Part shown: positions 36,333 to 44,056 of the stretch, in pieces
Layout: each line of letters opens with the position of its first letter
Numbering within the stretch: position 1 is the stretch's first letter
Assembly (NCBI RefSeq): GCF_900103275.1
Contig: NZ_FNGP01000003.1
Coordinates: forward strand, 372,001 to 436,000
Direction of reading: 5' to 3'
Origin: Tessaracoccus oleiagri
Lineage (GTDB): Bacteria > Actinomycetota > Actinomycetes > Propionibacteriales > Propionibacteriaceae
DNA length: 64,000 bases
Position numbers and translations under genes: made by a program
Notes under the pieces: generated by a model
Database searches by the model: none
The model's input: only the letters and a program-made list of their open reading frames with translations
What the model was told of the DNA's origin: nothing

Positions 36333-36360
36333 AACGGCCGCCGGTCTTCCGGCGGCCGTT
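36333..36360 (+). terminator. Rho-independent-type terminator after pyk
   Basis: AACGGCCGCCGG (36333-36344), loop TCTT, CCGGCGGCCGTT (36349-36360): a perfect 12-bp stem followed by TCTCCGTT. It may also stop the minus-strand transcript of the tRNA gene that points towards it. Confidence 0.85.
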
Positions 36361-36381
36361 CTCCGTTCGAGGATCGGGGAG

Positions 36382-36464
36382 TACCCGGCAGGGGATTCGA
36401 ACCCCTACGGCCTTTCGGCCACTCGAGTTTGAGTCGAGCGCGTCTACCATTCCGCCACCCGGGC
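36382..36464 (-). tRNA. tRNA-Leu (anticodon CAA)
   Basis: On the minus strand an 83-nt cloverleaf can be drawn: acceptor GCCCGGG, D-arm region GGCGGAATGGTAGACGC, anticodon stem CTCGA/TCGAG with loop CTCAAAC (anticodon CAA, reads UUG), a long class-II variable arm (TGGCCGAAAGGCC) and T-arm AGGGG-TTCGAAT-CCCCT. The long variable arm and the D-loop are those of tRNA-Leu. CCA is not encoded. Position 7 (G) faces G at position 66, one mismatch in the acceptor stem. Confidence 0.93.
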
Positions 36465-36480
36465 AGGGCGTGCATAATTG

Positions 36481-36513
36481 TGCCACATCGCCGATTAACC
36501 GGCGAAGTGGGCA
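36481..36513. repeat. Imperfect inverted repeat between tRNA-Leu and the ANTAR regulator
   Basis: TCGCCG (36488-36493) and CGGCGA (36500-36505) are perfect arms around ATTAAC; outside one A-A mismatch the arms extend to CCAC and GTGG. It lies in the promoter region shared by the minus-strand tRNA and the plus-strand regulator gene and could be an operator or a transcript hairpin. Confidence 0.4.
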
Positions 36514-36587
36514 ACTTCGACTCCCCGGCGGTACTCTGGGAGGCGTTGATTTTTGTCCGCTCAATGATGCCAAACAAGCGAGGAACA

Positions 36588-37178
36588 GTGCCCGAGACCA
36601 AGAAGAAGCCCACCGTGCTCGTCGCAGAGGACGAGGCCCTCATCCGTCTCGATCTCGTCGAACTCCTCACCGAAGAGGGCTACGAGGTGATCGGGCAGGC
36701 CGGCGACGGTGAGGAAGCCGTCGAACTCGCCCGCGAGCTGGAGCCGGACCTCGTGATCATGGACGTCAAGATGCCGAAGCTGGACGGCATCTCCGCCGCG
36801 GAGATCATCGCGGAGGAGCGGATCGCCCCCATCGTGATGCTCACGGCCTTCAGCCAGCGCGACCTCGTCGAGCGGGCCCGCGACGCCGGGGCCATGGCCT
36901 ACGTGGTCAAGCCCTTCGATGCCTCCGATGTGGTCCCCGCCATCGAGGTGGCCTTGGGCCGCTTCGCCGAGATCCGCGCCATCGAGGACGAGCTGTCCTC
37001 GCTGGAGGAGCGCTTCGAGTCCCGCAAGATCATCGACCAGGCCAAGGGCATCCTCCAGAAGGACCTCGGCCTCACCGAGCCGGAGGCCTTCCGCTGGATC
37101 CAGAAGACGGCCATGGACCTGCGCAAGTCGATGCGCGACGTCGCCGAGGGCGTCATCAGCCACAACAAGAAGAAGTGA
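36588..37178 (+). CDS. pdtaR: ANTAR-domain response regulator, PdtaR-like
   Basis: 196 residues from GTG 36588, which has GAGGAA upstream. A receiver domain (residues 10-125) has the acidic pocket VAEDEALIRLD, the phospho-acceptor in DLVIMDVKMPKLDG, the Thr in MLTAFS and the Lys in YVVKPFD. The C-terminal ANTAR domain (KIIDQAKGILQKDLGLTEPEAFRWIQKTAMDLRKSM) binds RNA hairpins and acts as an antiterminator when the receiver is phosphorylated. In mycobacteria the partner kinase PdtaS is encoded elsewhere; none is seen here. Longer upstream starts would run through the tRNA gene. Confidence 0.92.
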   Translation: MPETKKKPTVLVAEDEALIRLDLVELLTEEGYEVIGQAGDGEEAVELARELEPDLVIMDVKMPKLDGISAAEIIAEERIAPIVMLTAFSQRDLVERARDAGAMAYVVKPFDASDVVPAIEVALGRFAEIRAIEDELSSLEERFESRKIIDQAKGILQKDLGLTEPEAFRWIQKTAMDLRKSMRDVAEGVISHNKKK

Positions 37179-37179
37179 G

Positions 37180-37584
37180 TCAGCGCGGGTCGATCATCTG
37201 GCAGGTGAGCCGGCCCGTGGCCGTGACGGTGCCCTCGTCGTCGCGCAGCTCGACGGAGTAGACCGCCACCCGCTTCCCGAGCTTCACGGCGGTGGCGACG
37301 CCGGTGACCCGGCCCCGCGTGGCCGAGTGCACGTGCGTCACGTTGAGGTCCAACCCGACGCCCACCTTGCCGATCGTCCGGCCGTGCGCGTACGCGCCGA
37401 GCGAGGCGAGCGTCTCGACGAGCACCCCCGAGGCGCCGCCGTGCAGGATCCCGAAGATCTGTTCGTTCCCCTCGACCGGTATCGACCCGACCACCCGCTC
37501 GGCGCTCAGCTCGGCGAGCTGGAAGCCCATCTTCTCGTCGAGAGGACTGTTGAACTCGGGGGCCCAATCGGGGAGATTGCTCAT
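37180..37584 (-). CDS. PaaI-type hotdog thioesterase
   Basis: 134 residues. MGFQLAELSAERVVGSIPV, the catalytic-loop sequence GILHGGASGVLVETLASLGAY and GLDLNVTHVHSATRGRVTGVAT fit the hotdog-fold PaaI/YbgC-like acyl-CoA thioesterases. The exact acyl-CoA is unknown; menaquinone-pathway DHNA-CoA thioesterases are related. The gene converges on the ANTAR regulator with one base between them and diverges from the nicotinamidase gene. Confidence 0.85.
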   Translation of the reverse strand: MSNLPDWAPEFNSPLDEKMGFQLAELSAERVVGSIPVEGNEQIFGILHGGASGVLVETLASLGAYAHGRTIGKVGVGLDLNVTHVHSATRGRVTGVATAVKLGKRVAVYSVELRDDEGTVTATGRLTCQMIDPR

Positions 37585-37604
37585 GGCCGTCACTCTGCCA
37601 CAGC

Positions 37605-37610
37605 TAGGGT
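37605..37610 (+). promoter_or_regulatory. -10 box of a leaderless pncA transcript
   Basis: TAGGGT lies 7 bases before the ATG at 37618 and no ribosome site is visible, the same layout as at pyk. Confidence 0.6.
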
Positions 37611-37617
37611 TGTGGGC

Positions 37618-38199
37618 ATGACCAGCGCTCTCATCGTGGTGGATGTCCAGAACGACTTCTGCGAGGGCGGTTCCCTCGCCGTCGCGGGCGGCGCGGCCGT
37701 CGCGTCGCAGATCAACGACCTGCTCGAGGGCGACCACGGCTACGACGTGGTGGTGGCGACGCGCGACCACCACATCGACCCGGGCCCGCACTTCAGCGAC
37801 ACGCCCGACTACGTCGACTCCTGGCCGCCGCACTGCGTGGCCGGGACGCCGGGCTCCGAACTGCACCCGAACCTGCGGTTCAACCGGTTCGACGCGGTGT
37901 TCGACAAGGGCCAGTACGAGGCGGCCTATTCCGGGTTCGAGGGGAAGTCGGACGGGAGGTCGCTCGAGGAGTTCCTCCGCGAGCGCGGCGTGACCGAGGT
38001 CGACGTCTGCGGCATCGCCACCGACCACTGCGTGCGCGCCACCGCCTCGGACGCAAACGCGGCCGGCTTCGAGACCACTGTCCTCCTGCCGCTCACCGCC
38101 GCCGTGACGCCCGACAACGTGCCCGCCCTCGTGGAGCAGTGGCAGGACGCCGGGATCTGGGTCACCGTCGACAACAACGAGGTCGGGGTGGAGGACTAA
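37618..38199 (+). CDS. pncA: Nicotinamidase, isochorismatase-like hydrolase
   Basis: 193 residues. The catalytic Asp is in IVVDVQNDFCEGGSLAVAGG; metal-binding residues in DHHIDPGPHFSD; the Lys in VFDKGQYEAAYSGFEG; the nucleophilic Cys in CGIATDHCVRATA. It hydrolyses nicotinamide to nicotinate for NAD salvage. The tail overlaps the convergent coaBC gene by 4 bases. Confidence 0.93.
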   Translation: MTSALIVVDVQNDFCEGGSLAVAGGAAVASQINDLLEGDHGYDVVVATRDHHIDPGPHFSDTPDYVDSWPPHCVAGTPGSELHPNLRFNRFDAVFDKGQYEAAYSGFEGKSDGRSLEEFLRERGVTEVDVCGIATDHCVRATASDANAAGFETTVLLPLTAAVTPDNVPALVEQWQDAGIWVTVDNNEVGVED

Positions 38200-39410
38200 C
38201 CCCTCGGGGCCTCCCGCGACCGCAGCCCGGCGATCGCGTCGAGGAGCGCGTCGGCCACCTGCAGCTTCGTACCCTCCGAGTCCGCGACGACGTCGTCGTC
38301 CGGTCCGATCACGACCAGCCGGTTGTGCAGGGACTCGAAGCCCTTGTCCCAACCGACCTGGTTCACGGCGATGAGGTCGGCGCCCTTGCGCCGCCGCTTG
38401 CGCCGGCCCCGCTCGAGGTAGTCGTCGCCGGTCTCGGCCGCGAACGCGACGACTAGCTGCCCCTTGCGGCGGCGCGCGGCCAGCGCGGCGACGATGTCCT
38501 CGTTCTCCACCAACGCGAGCATGGGCACGCCGCCGGCCTCCTTGGTGAGCTTGGTCTCGGACACCTCGGCGACCCGGTAGTCGGCCACGGCGGCCGCCAT
38601 CACGAGCACGTCCGCCCGCTCGGCGAACTCTCGCATGACCACGGAGAGGTCGTGCGTGGAGACGGCCTCGGCGCACTCGACGCCGGCCCGGTGGGCCTGC
38701 CGCAACACGTCGGCCTCCACGTTGCACGCCGCCAGCAGCACCCGGGCGCCGCGGCGGGCCGCGGCCACGGCCAGCGCCACCCCCTGCCTGCCGGTGGAGC
38801 GGTTGCCGATGTAGCGCACGGGATCGATGGGTTCGCGGGTGCCGCCCGCGGAGACCGCGATCGTGAGTCCGGCGAGGTCGCGCGGCTGCGCCAGCAGCTC
38901 GACCGCGACCGCGTGGATGGCCTCCGGCTCGCTCATCCGCCCGGGCCCGGAGTCGCCGCCGGTCAGCGGCCCGTCGTCGGGGCCCACGACGTGCACGCCC
39001 CTCGACCGGAGGAGCGCCATGTTCGCCTGCGTGGCGGGGTGCTGCCACATCTCGGTGTGCATCGCGGGGGCCACGAGCACCGGCGCGCGGGTGGCGAGGA
39101 GCGTGGTGCCGAGCAGATCGGAGGCCAGCCCGGCGGCCATCGACGCGAGCGTGTTCGCCGTCGCGGGGGCCACGACCACCAGGTCCGCGCGTTGGCCGAG
39201 CGCGACGTGGCGCACCTCCGCCACGTCGTCGTGCACGGACGTCGTGACGCGGTGGCGGCTGATCGCCTCCCAGGTCGGCAGCCCGACGAAGCGGAGCGCG
39301 TCCTGGGTGGGTATGACGTGGACCTCGTGGCCGTCACCGATGAACAGCCGCACCAGTTGCACCGCCTTGTACGCTGCGATGCCACCGGTGACTCCCACGA
39401 CGATCTCCAT
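38196..39410 (-). CDS. coaBC: Bifunctional phosphopantothenoylcysteine decarboxylase/synthetase CoaBC
   Basis: 404 residues. The N-terminal flavin decarboxylase (CoaC) has GVTGGIAAYKAVQLVR, VAPATANTLASMA and APAMHTEMW with the active-site His; the C-terminal CoaB synthetase starts near residue 185 with AVSAGGTREPIDPVRYIGNRSTG. Together they make 4'-phosphopantetheine for coenzyme A. A CAGAAT box lies 6 bases before the ATG, so the mRNA may be leaderless. Confidence 0.95.
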   Translation of the reverse strand: MEIVVGVTGGIAAYKAVQLVRLFIGDGHEVHVIPTQDALRFVGLPTWEAISRHRVTTSVHDDVAEVRHVALGQRADLVVVAPATANTLASMAAGLASDLLGTTLLATRAPVLVAPAMHTEMWQHPATQANMALLRSRGVHVVGPDDGPLTGGDSGPGRMSEPEAIHAVAVELLAQPRDLAGLTIAVSAGGTREPIDPVRYIGNRSTGRQGVALAVAAARRGARVLLAACNVEADVLRQAHRAGVECAEAVSTHDLSVVMREFAERADVLVMAAAVADYRVAEVSETKLTKEAGGVPMLALVENEDIVAALAARRRKGQLVVAFAAETGDDYLERGRRKRRRKGADLIAVNQVGWDKGFESLHNRLVVIGPDDDVVADSEGTKLQVADALLDAIAGLRSREAPRG

Positions 39411-39463
39411 GCCCCGATTCTGGCATCCGCCGGGGGTCCGGCGTCGGTACCCTTGGCTCTACC

Positions 39464-40156
39464 ATGTGCACCGTCGTCATTCGCGTCCCCCAACCGAACG
39501 CTCCCGAACCCGTCCGACTGCTCGCGGTGCGCGACGAGGACCCGGCCCGCCCCTGGCGTCCGCTCGGGGCATGGTGGGAGGACCGACCGGGCGTCCGAGG
39601 GGTGCTCGACGAGCAGGCCGGGGGCGCGTGGCTGGCCGCGGACGACCGCAAGATCGCCGTGCTGCTGAACCGGGCCGGCTTCCCCGACGTTCCCGTCCCC
39701 ACGACGCGCGGCCGGCTGGTGCTCGACGCGCTCGCCGGGGTGCCGCTCCCGAGCCCCCTGACGACGCTGGGCTTCAACCTCGTGGAGGCCACTGGCGAAT
39801 CCGTGAAGGTGACCTCGTGGACCGGCGAGGAGCCGCCGACCGTGCGGCTGCTCGGGCCCGGGACCCACATGGTGGCCCACGACGACGTCGACGACCCGCG
39901 CACGGCCCGCATCGCGGCATGGCTGGATTCCTTCGCCGAGTCCGATCCTGACGGCTGGCTGGACGTCCTCGCCGCGACCACCGCGGTCGACCCCACCGAC
40001 GACCGCGCGATCATCCGCGACAACCGCCCCCACGGCTACCCGACCCTGTCGCTCCTGGTCGCGGTCGCCAGCGTGCACGCGGACGGCGTGGAGGTCCGCA
40101 CCCGGACGCTGCCCGCCCCCGGCGCCTGGGGCCCGCCCGGCCTCACCACTGCATAG
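39464..40156 (+). CDS. NRDE/TANGO2 family protein
   Basis: 230 residues beginning MCTVVIRV, with the Cys at position 2 exposed as in NTN-hydrolase-like TANGO2 proteins. LLAVRDEDPARPWRPLGAWWED carries the N-R-D-E-like motif in the form VRDED, and GGAWLAADD and LLNR follow. The biochemical function is unknown; the fold suggests amidohydrolase ancestry. It overlaps the 3' end of the convergent regulator gene by 14 bases. Confidence 0.8.
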   Translation: MCTVVIRVPQPNAPEPVRLLAVRDEDPARPWRPLGAWWEDRPGVRGVLDEQAGGAWLAADDRKIAVLLNRAGFPDVPVPTTRGRLVLDALAGVPLPSPLTTLGFNLVEATGESVKVTSWTGEEPPTVRLLGPGTHMVAHDDVDDPRTARIAAWLDSFAESDPDGWLDVLAATTAVDPTDDRAIIRDNRPHGYPTLSLLVAVASVHADGVEVRTRTLPAPGAWGPPGLTTA

Positions 40157-41027
40157 ACCGCGCGGCCTCGATCCCGGCCTGGAAGCGGCTCGAGGCGTCC
40201 AGTTCCTGCATGAGCACGGAGACGTGGCGGCGGAACTGTCGCTCGGAGATCCCCAGCTTGCGGGCGGCCCCCGCGTCGGTGTGTCCTGCCGCGAGCAGCC
40301 GGATGACGGTGGCCGAGGTCACCTGCTGGGCGGGGGAGGCGCTGCCCACCCACGTGTCGGTGAGCGGCTGGAGGGCGTCCACCCCCTCCGTCTGCAGCAG
40401 CATCTGCCCCCGGTGGGGCAGGAAGTGGACGGCCCCCAGCCGTTCCCACAGGATCATGGGCGTGTCCACGCGGGAGGTGGCATGGAGTTGGCCGCCGGAG
40501 TCGATCACCGAGGTGGCGAAGGCGCGTCCGGTCGGGCTGTCGAGGAACGAGTGGGAGATCAGCATGCGCACCCGCTTGCCGAGTCCGAGCAGTTCGCGGA
40601 TCAGGCCGAGGTTCAGGTCGCGCCACGCCCGGCCCTGCTCGCCGACGGCGCGGGAGAGGAGGAAGACGACGCCACGCGCCCGGTGGTTGTAGCGGGCGGC
40701 GACGGTGTCGAACTCGGCCCTGCTGCGCAGCCCGATGGTGCCATGGCCCGCGCGGGCCCGGCAGAGTTGCAGCCAGGCGCCGATGGTGCCGCTGTCGTCG
40801 TCGGCGGCGTGGGCCGCGATGGGTTCGGGCCGGCCCGCCGCGAGGGCCAGCTGCGTGTCGTCGCCGGTGGACGAGAGCTCCAGGGCGCCGGCGGCGACGA
40901 GCGATCGGATGCGTCGCACGAGCGTCTTGGGGTCCTGGTCGAGGCACCGGGACAGCCCCCCGAGGGTGCTGCGTCCGGTGGCGATCACGTGGACGAGGAT
41001 TCGGGCGTCGAGTACGGGGTCGGTCAC
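40143..41027 (-). CDS. LuxR/TrmB-like transcriptional regulator
   Basis: 294 residues from GTG 41027. The N-terminal region (residues 5-55) looks like a winged helix (LGGLSRCLDQDPKTLVRRIRSLVAAGALEL). The middle resembles the sensor part of actinobacterial regulators that act on a phospholipase-D-like fold (RARGVVFLLSRAV, RMLISHSFLDSPTGRAFA). The C-terminus is a LuxR-type helix-turn-helix (ATVIRLLAAGHTDAGAARKLGISERQFRRHVSVLMQELD). Target genes are unknown. It diverges from the Nudix-xerD operon. Confidence 0.8.
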   Translation of the reverse strand: MTDPVLDARILVHVIATGRSTLGGLSRCLDQDPKTLVRRIRSLVAAGALELSSTGDDTQLALAAGRPEPIAAHAADDDSGTIGAWLQLCRARAGHGTIGLRSRAEFDTVAARYNHRARGVVFLLSRAVGEQGRAWRDLNLGLIRELLGLGKRVRMLISHSFLDSPTGRAFATSVIDSGGQLHATSRVDTPMILWERLGAVHFLPHRGQMLLQTEGVDALQPLTDTWVGSASPAQQVTSATVIRLLAAGHTDAGAARKLGISERQFRRHVSVLMQELDASSRFQAGIEAARSMQW

Positions 41028-41171
41028 GGTACACCTCGCCGACGACTGTAGCCGTCGCGGGGATCAGACGACATGCCTCAAATCCTTTTCTACTGAGTCC
41101 GCAGGAATTCCAGAGCCGGACGATAGGGTTCACGTGGCCCGTGCGCGTGGATCCGGGGTGTCCTGTCCTGA

Positions 41172-41190
41172 AGCGGACCACCCGTCCGCT
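41172..41190. repeat. Inverted repeat upstream of the Nudix gene
   Basis: AGCGGAC (41172-41178) and GTCCGCT (41184-41190) are perfect 7-base arms around a 5-base loop. The 239-bp region between the divergent regulator and Nudix genes also contains two TAGGGT boxes (about 41123 and 41236). The repeat may be an operator, perhaps of the adjacent LuxR-type regulator; this is inference. Confidence 0.35.
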
Positions 41191-41266
41191 CGTCACGCCG
41201 TCTGACCCGACGGTGCCTCTTACCGGTACCGGGAGTAGGGTTACCTTCCGAACAGGAGGAAGCGCC

Positions 41267-41887
41267 TTGATCGAGGATCGCAGGATGCGCTGGCCGGTGC
41301 TCCGGCGGGAAGTGCTGGGCAGCGGCCGGGTGTCGGAGTTCGTGGACGAGGTCGTCGAGACCCCGACCGGCGCAACGATGACCCGTCAGTTCCTCACCCA
41401 TCCCGGTGCCGTCGCCGTGGTGCCCTGGGACGAGGAGCGGGACGAGGTCGTCGTGCTTCGCCAGTACCGGCATCCGGTGGGGATGGAACTCGTCGAGATC
41501 CCGGCGGGCCTCCTCGACGAGGACGGCGAGGACTGGCTCGACGCCGCCGCCAGGGAACTCGCCGAGGAGGTGGAGCTCGCGGCCCGGCGATGGGACGTGC
41601 TCGTCGACATGGTGACCACGCCCGGCGCCTGCGAGGAATCACTACGCATCTACCTGGCGCGGGGCCTGGCCCCGACGGCGCGCCCCGACGGCTTCGAACT
41701 CGAGGGCGAGGAGGCGGAGATGGTCACCGCCCGCGTCGGCCGACAGGAGCTCGTCGACGCGGTGCTGGCCGGCCGCTGCCAGTCGCCGACGCTGGTGGCC
41801 GGCGTGCTCGCGCTGGAGACCGCACGGCTCTCGGGACGTCTCGACGCACTACGCGGGACCGACGCGCCGTGGCCGATCCGGGCATGA
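41267..41887 (+). CDS. Nudix hydrolase, ADP-ribose pyrophosphatase type
   Basis: 206 residues from TTG 41267, chosen because AGGAGG lies 7 bases upstream; ATG 41285 is an alternative. The protein has the ADP-ribose pyrophosphatase layout: QFLTHPGAVAVVPWDEER, VVVLRQYRHPVG, EIPAGLLDEDGED and the Nudix helix AARELAEEVEL, with the acidic metal ligands REL..EE present. It probably hydrolyses ADP-ribose to AMP and ribose 5-phosphate. A TAGGGT -10 box is at 41236-41241. The stop overlaps the xerD ATG, and this gene-pair order is conserved in actinobacteria. Confidence 0.88.
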   Translation: MIEDRRMRWPVLRREVLGSGRVSEFVDEVVETPTGATMTRQFLTHPGAVAVVPWDEERDEVVVLRQYRHPVGMELVEIPAGLLDEDGEDWLDAAARELAEEVELAARRWDVLVDMVTTPGACEESLRIYLARGLAPTARPDGFELEGEEAEMVTARVGRQELVDAVLAGRCQSPTLVAGVLALETARLSGRLDALRGTDAPWPIRA

Positions 41888-42804
41888 CCCCGATCCTCGA
41901 GGCGATCGACGAGTTCCTCGGCCACATCAACGTCGAACGGGGCCTCGCCGCCAACACGGTCGCGGCGTACCGGAGGGACCTCACCACCTACGCCGAGTTC
42001 CTGTCCGACCGGGGGATCTGCGAACTCGGGGACGTGACGGAGGTTGAGATCTCCGAGTTCGTGCGTGAGCGGTCGAGGACGGCCGCCCGCTCCTCGGTGG
42101 CCCGGGCGCTCGTCAGCGTGCGCAACCTGCACAGCTTCGCCGTCGGGGAGCACCTCGCCGACGAGAACCCGTCCGAGCACATCTCCCCGCCGAAGTTGCG
42201 GCAGCGGCTGCCCAAGGCCCTGACCGTCGACGAGGTCACCCGCCTCCTCGCCGCGCCGGACACCAGCACGCCGGTGGGCCTCCGCGACGCGGCGCTCCTC
42301 GAACTGCTCTATTCCACCGGCGCCCGGGTGAGCGAGATCTGCGCGCTGGACCTCGACGAGGCCACCGCGGCACTCGCCGACCCGGACGCCGGCCTGAAAC
42401 TGTTGGGGAAGGGGAACAAGGAGCGGATCGTCCCGCTGGGCAGCTACGCCCGGGCGGCGGTCGACGCCTACCTGGTGCGGGCGAGACCCGGACTGGCGGG
42501 GGTCGCCAAGCAACCCGACCACGCCCTGTTGCTGAACCAGCGTGGGCAGCGGCTCAGCCGGCAGAGCGCCTGGGCGGTGATCCAGCAGGCCGCGGGCAAG
42601 GCCGGCCTCGGCACCGACGTCTCGCCGCACTCCCTGCGTCACTCGTTCGCCACTCACCTGCTCTCCGGGGGCGCCGACCTGCGGGCGGTGCAGGAATTGC
42701 TCGGCCATTCGTCCGTGGCCACGACGCAGATCTATACACTCGTGACGGTCGACCAACTCCGGGAGGTCCACGCTGCGGCGCACCCCCGTGCCCGCGACCA
42801 GTAG
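41884..42804 (+). CDS. xerD: Tyrosine recombinase XerD
   Basis: 306 residues. N-terminal SAM-like core-binding domain (FLGHINVERGLAANTVAAYRRDL) and catalytic domain with the Arg in STGARVSEICAL, Lys in GKGNKERIVPLG, HSLRHSFATHLL, LGHSSVATTQIYT with the nucleophilic Tyr. XerD resolves chromosome dimers at dif with XerC and FtsK. It starts the xerD-parA-scpA-scpB-rluB segregation operon and overlaps the Nudix gene by 4 bases. Confidence 0.95.
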   Translation: MTPILEAIDEFLGHINVERGLAANTVAAYRRDLTTYAEFLSDRGICELGDVTEVEISEFVRERSRTAARSSVARALVSVRNLHSFAVGEHLADENPSEHISPPKLRQRLPKALTVDEVTRLLAAPDTSTPVGLRDAALLELLYSTGARVSEICALDLDEATAALADPDAGLKLLGKGNKERIVPLGSYARAAVDAYLVRARPGLAGVAKQPDHALLLNQRGQRLSRQSAWAVIQQAAGKAGLGTDVSPHSLRHSFATHLLSGGADLRAVQELLGHSSVATTQIYTLVTVDQLREVHAAAHPRARDQ

Positions 42805-42837
42805 GATGTCGACAAATGGACCGCAGGAGGAAATGCA

Positions 42838-43707
42838 GTGGCTGAAGAATCGCTGTTGGAGGGGGAGCTGGGCCCCACCGGACGCCCACTACCGATCTTT
42901 CCGGAGCCGGCGCCCCCCGTCGACGGCGAGAAGCGGGCCGCGATCATCTCGATGTGCAACCAGAAGGGCGGCGTCGGCAAGACCACCACGACGATCAACC
43001 TCGGCGCCGCGCTCGTGGAGACCGGCCGGCGCGTGCTGCTGGTGGACTTCGACCCCCAGGGGTCGCTCAGCGTGGGGCTCGGCATCAATCCGCACACCCT
43101 CGACCGCTCCATCTACAACCTGCTGCTGACGCGCGAGTTCGCCCCCGAGGACGTGGTGCGGCAGACCTCCACGCCAGGGCTGGACATCCTGCCGTCCAAC
43201 ATCGACCTCTCCGCCGCGGAGGTGCAGCTCGTGAGCGAGGTCGCCCGAGAGCAGACACTCACCCGGGTGCTCGCCAAGCTGCGCAACCAGTACGACTTCA
43301 TCCTCATCGACTGCGCGCCGAGCCTCGGCCTGCTCACCATCAACGCGCTCACGGCGAGCGACTACGTCGTGATGCCGCTGGAGCTCGAGTTCTTCGCGCT
43401 GCGCGGCATCGCGCTGCTCACCGACACCATCACCAAGGTGCAGGACCGGCTCAACCCCGACCTGGAGATCCTGGGCCTCCTCGGCACCATGTACGACGCC
43501 CGGACCATCCACGGTCGCGAGGTGCTCGAGCGCGTCGTCCAAGCGTTCGGCGACCAGGTGTTCCATACCGTGATCCGCCGCACCGTCCGGTTCCCGGAGA
43601 CCACCGTCGCGGGTGAGCCGATCACGTCCTACGCCCCGTCCTCGCCCGGCGCCGACGCGTACCGCCAGCTGGCGCGAGAGGTGCTGCTGAGGGTCCAGAA
43701 TGGCTAA
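42838..43707 (+). CDS. ParA/Soj-family segregation ATPase
   Basis: 289 residues from GTG 42838, with AGGAGG upstream. The deviant Walker motif is NQKGGVGKTTTTINLGAAL; DFDPQGSLSVGLG, LIDCAPSLGLLTINAL and the C-terminal LGLLGTMYDARTIHGREVLERV follow. This is the ParA paralogue linked to scpAB in actinobacteria rather than the one beside parB near oriC; its cargo is uncertain. An 8-base overlap joins it to the next gene. Confidence 0.92.
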   Translation: MAEESLLEGELGPTGRPLPIFPEPAPPVDGEKRAAIISMCNQKGGVGKTTTTINLGAALVETGRRVLLVDFDPQGSLSVGLGINPHTLDRSIYNLLLTREFAPEDVVRQTSTPGLDILPSNIDLSAAEVQLVSEVAREQTLTRVLAKLRNQYDFILIDCAPSLGLLTINALTASDYVVMPLELEFFALRGIALLTDTITKVQDRLNPDLEILGLLGTMYDARTIHGREVLERVVQAFGDQVFHTVIRRTVRFPETTVAGEPITSYAPSSPGADAYRQLAREVLLRVQNG

Positions 43708-44056
43708 GCGGGCGTCGCTGCCGGGCGCCTCCGAGCTGTTCCGGCCCACCGGGGCGGAGTCGCCCAGGCCCCCGGCCGCGGAGCCCCCGGCGCCCCAGCC
43801 GTCCCCGGCGGAGGCCGACGAGCCACCCGCCGCCCCGGCCGCCACCGGCCGGGTCCGGCACGACCACAAGATCACCGTCTACTTCTCGGAGCACGAACTG
43901 CTCGCGCTGGAGGACGCGAACCTGGAGCTGCGGCGCCGCCACGGCATCCGGGTCGACCGCGGGCGCCTGGTCCGCACCGCCGTCGCGCTGGCTCTCCGGG
44001 ACCTCGAGGAGGGGCAGTCGGAGTCCGCGCTGGTGCGGGAACTCCGTGAGCAGTAG
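43700..44056 (+). CDS. Small protein with possible ribbon-helix-helix end, between parA and scpA
   Basis: 118 residues. The first 55 are Pro/Ala-rich and probably disordered. From residue 57 the sequence HKITVYFSEHELLALEDANLELRRRHGIRVDRGRLVRTAVALAL has the strand-helix-helix look of ribbon-helix-helix DNA-binding proteins, with a basic patch. It could be a ParB-like partner of the adjacent ParA; that is inference from position only. It overlaps parA by 8 bases and scpA by 11. Confidence 0.72.
   Translation: MAKRASLPGASELFRPTGAESPRPPAAEPPAPQPSPAEADEPPAAPAATGRVRHDHKITVYFSEHELLALEDANLELRRRHGIRVDRGRLVRTAVALALRDLEEGQSESALVRELREQ

Noticed and set aside
36429-36587. Extended N-terminus for the ANTAR response regulator
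   Set aside because: It would translate through the tRNA-Leu gene; GTG 36588 with GAGGAA gives the normal receiver-domain start.
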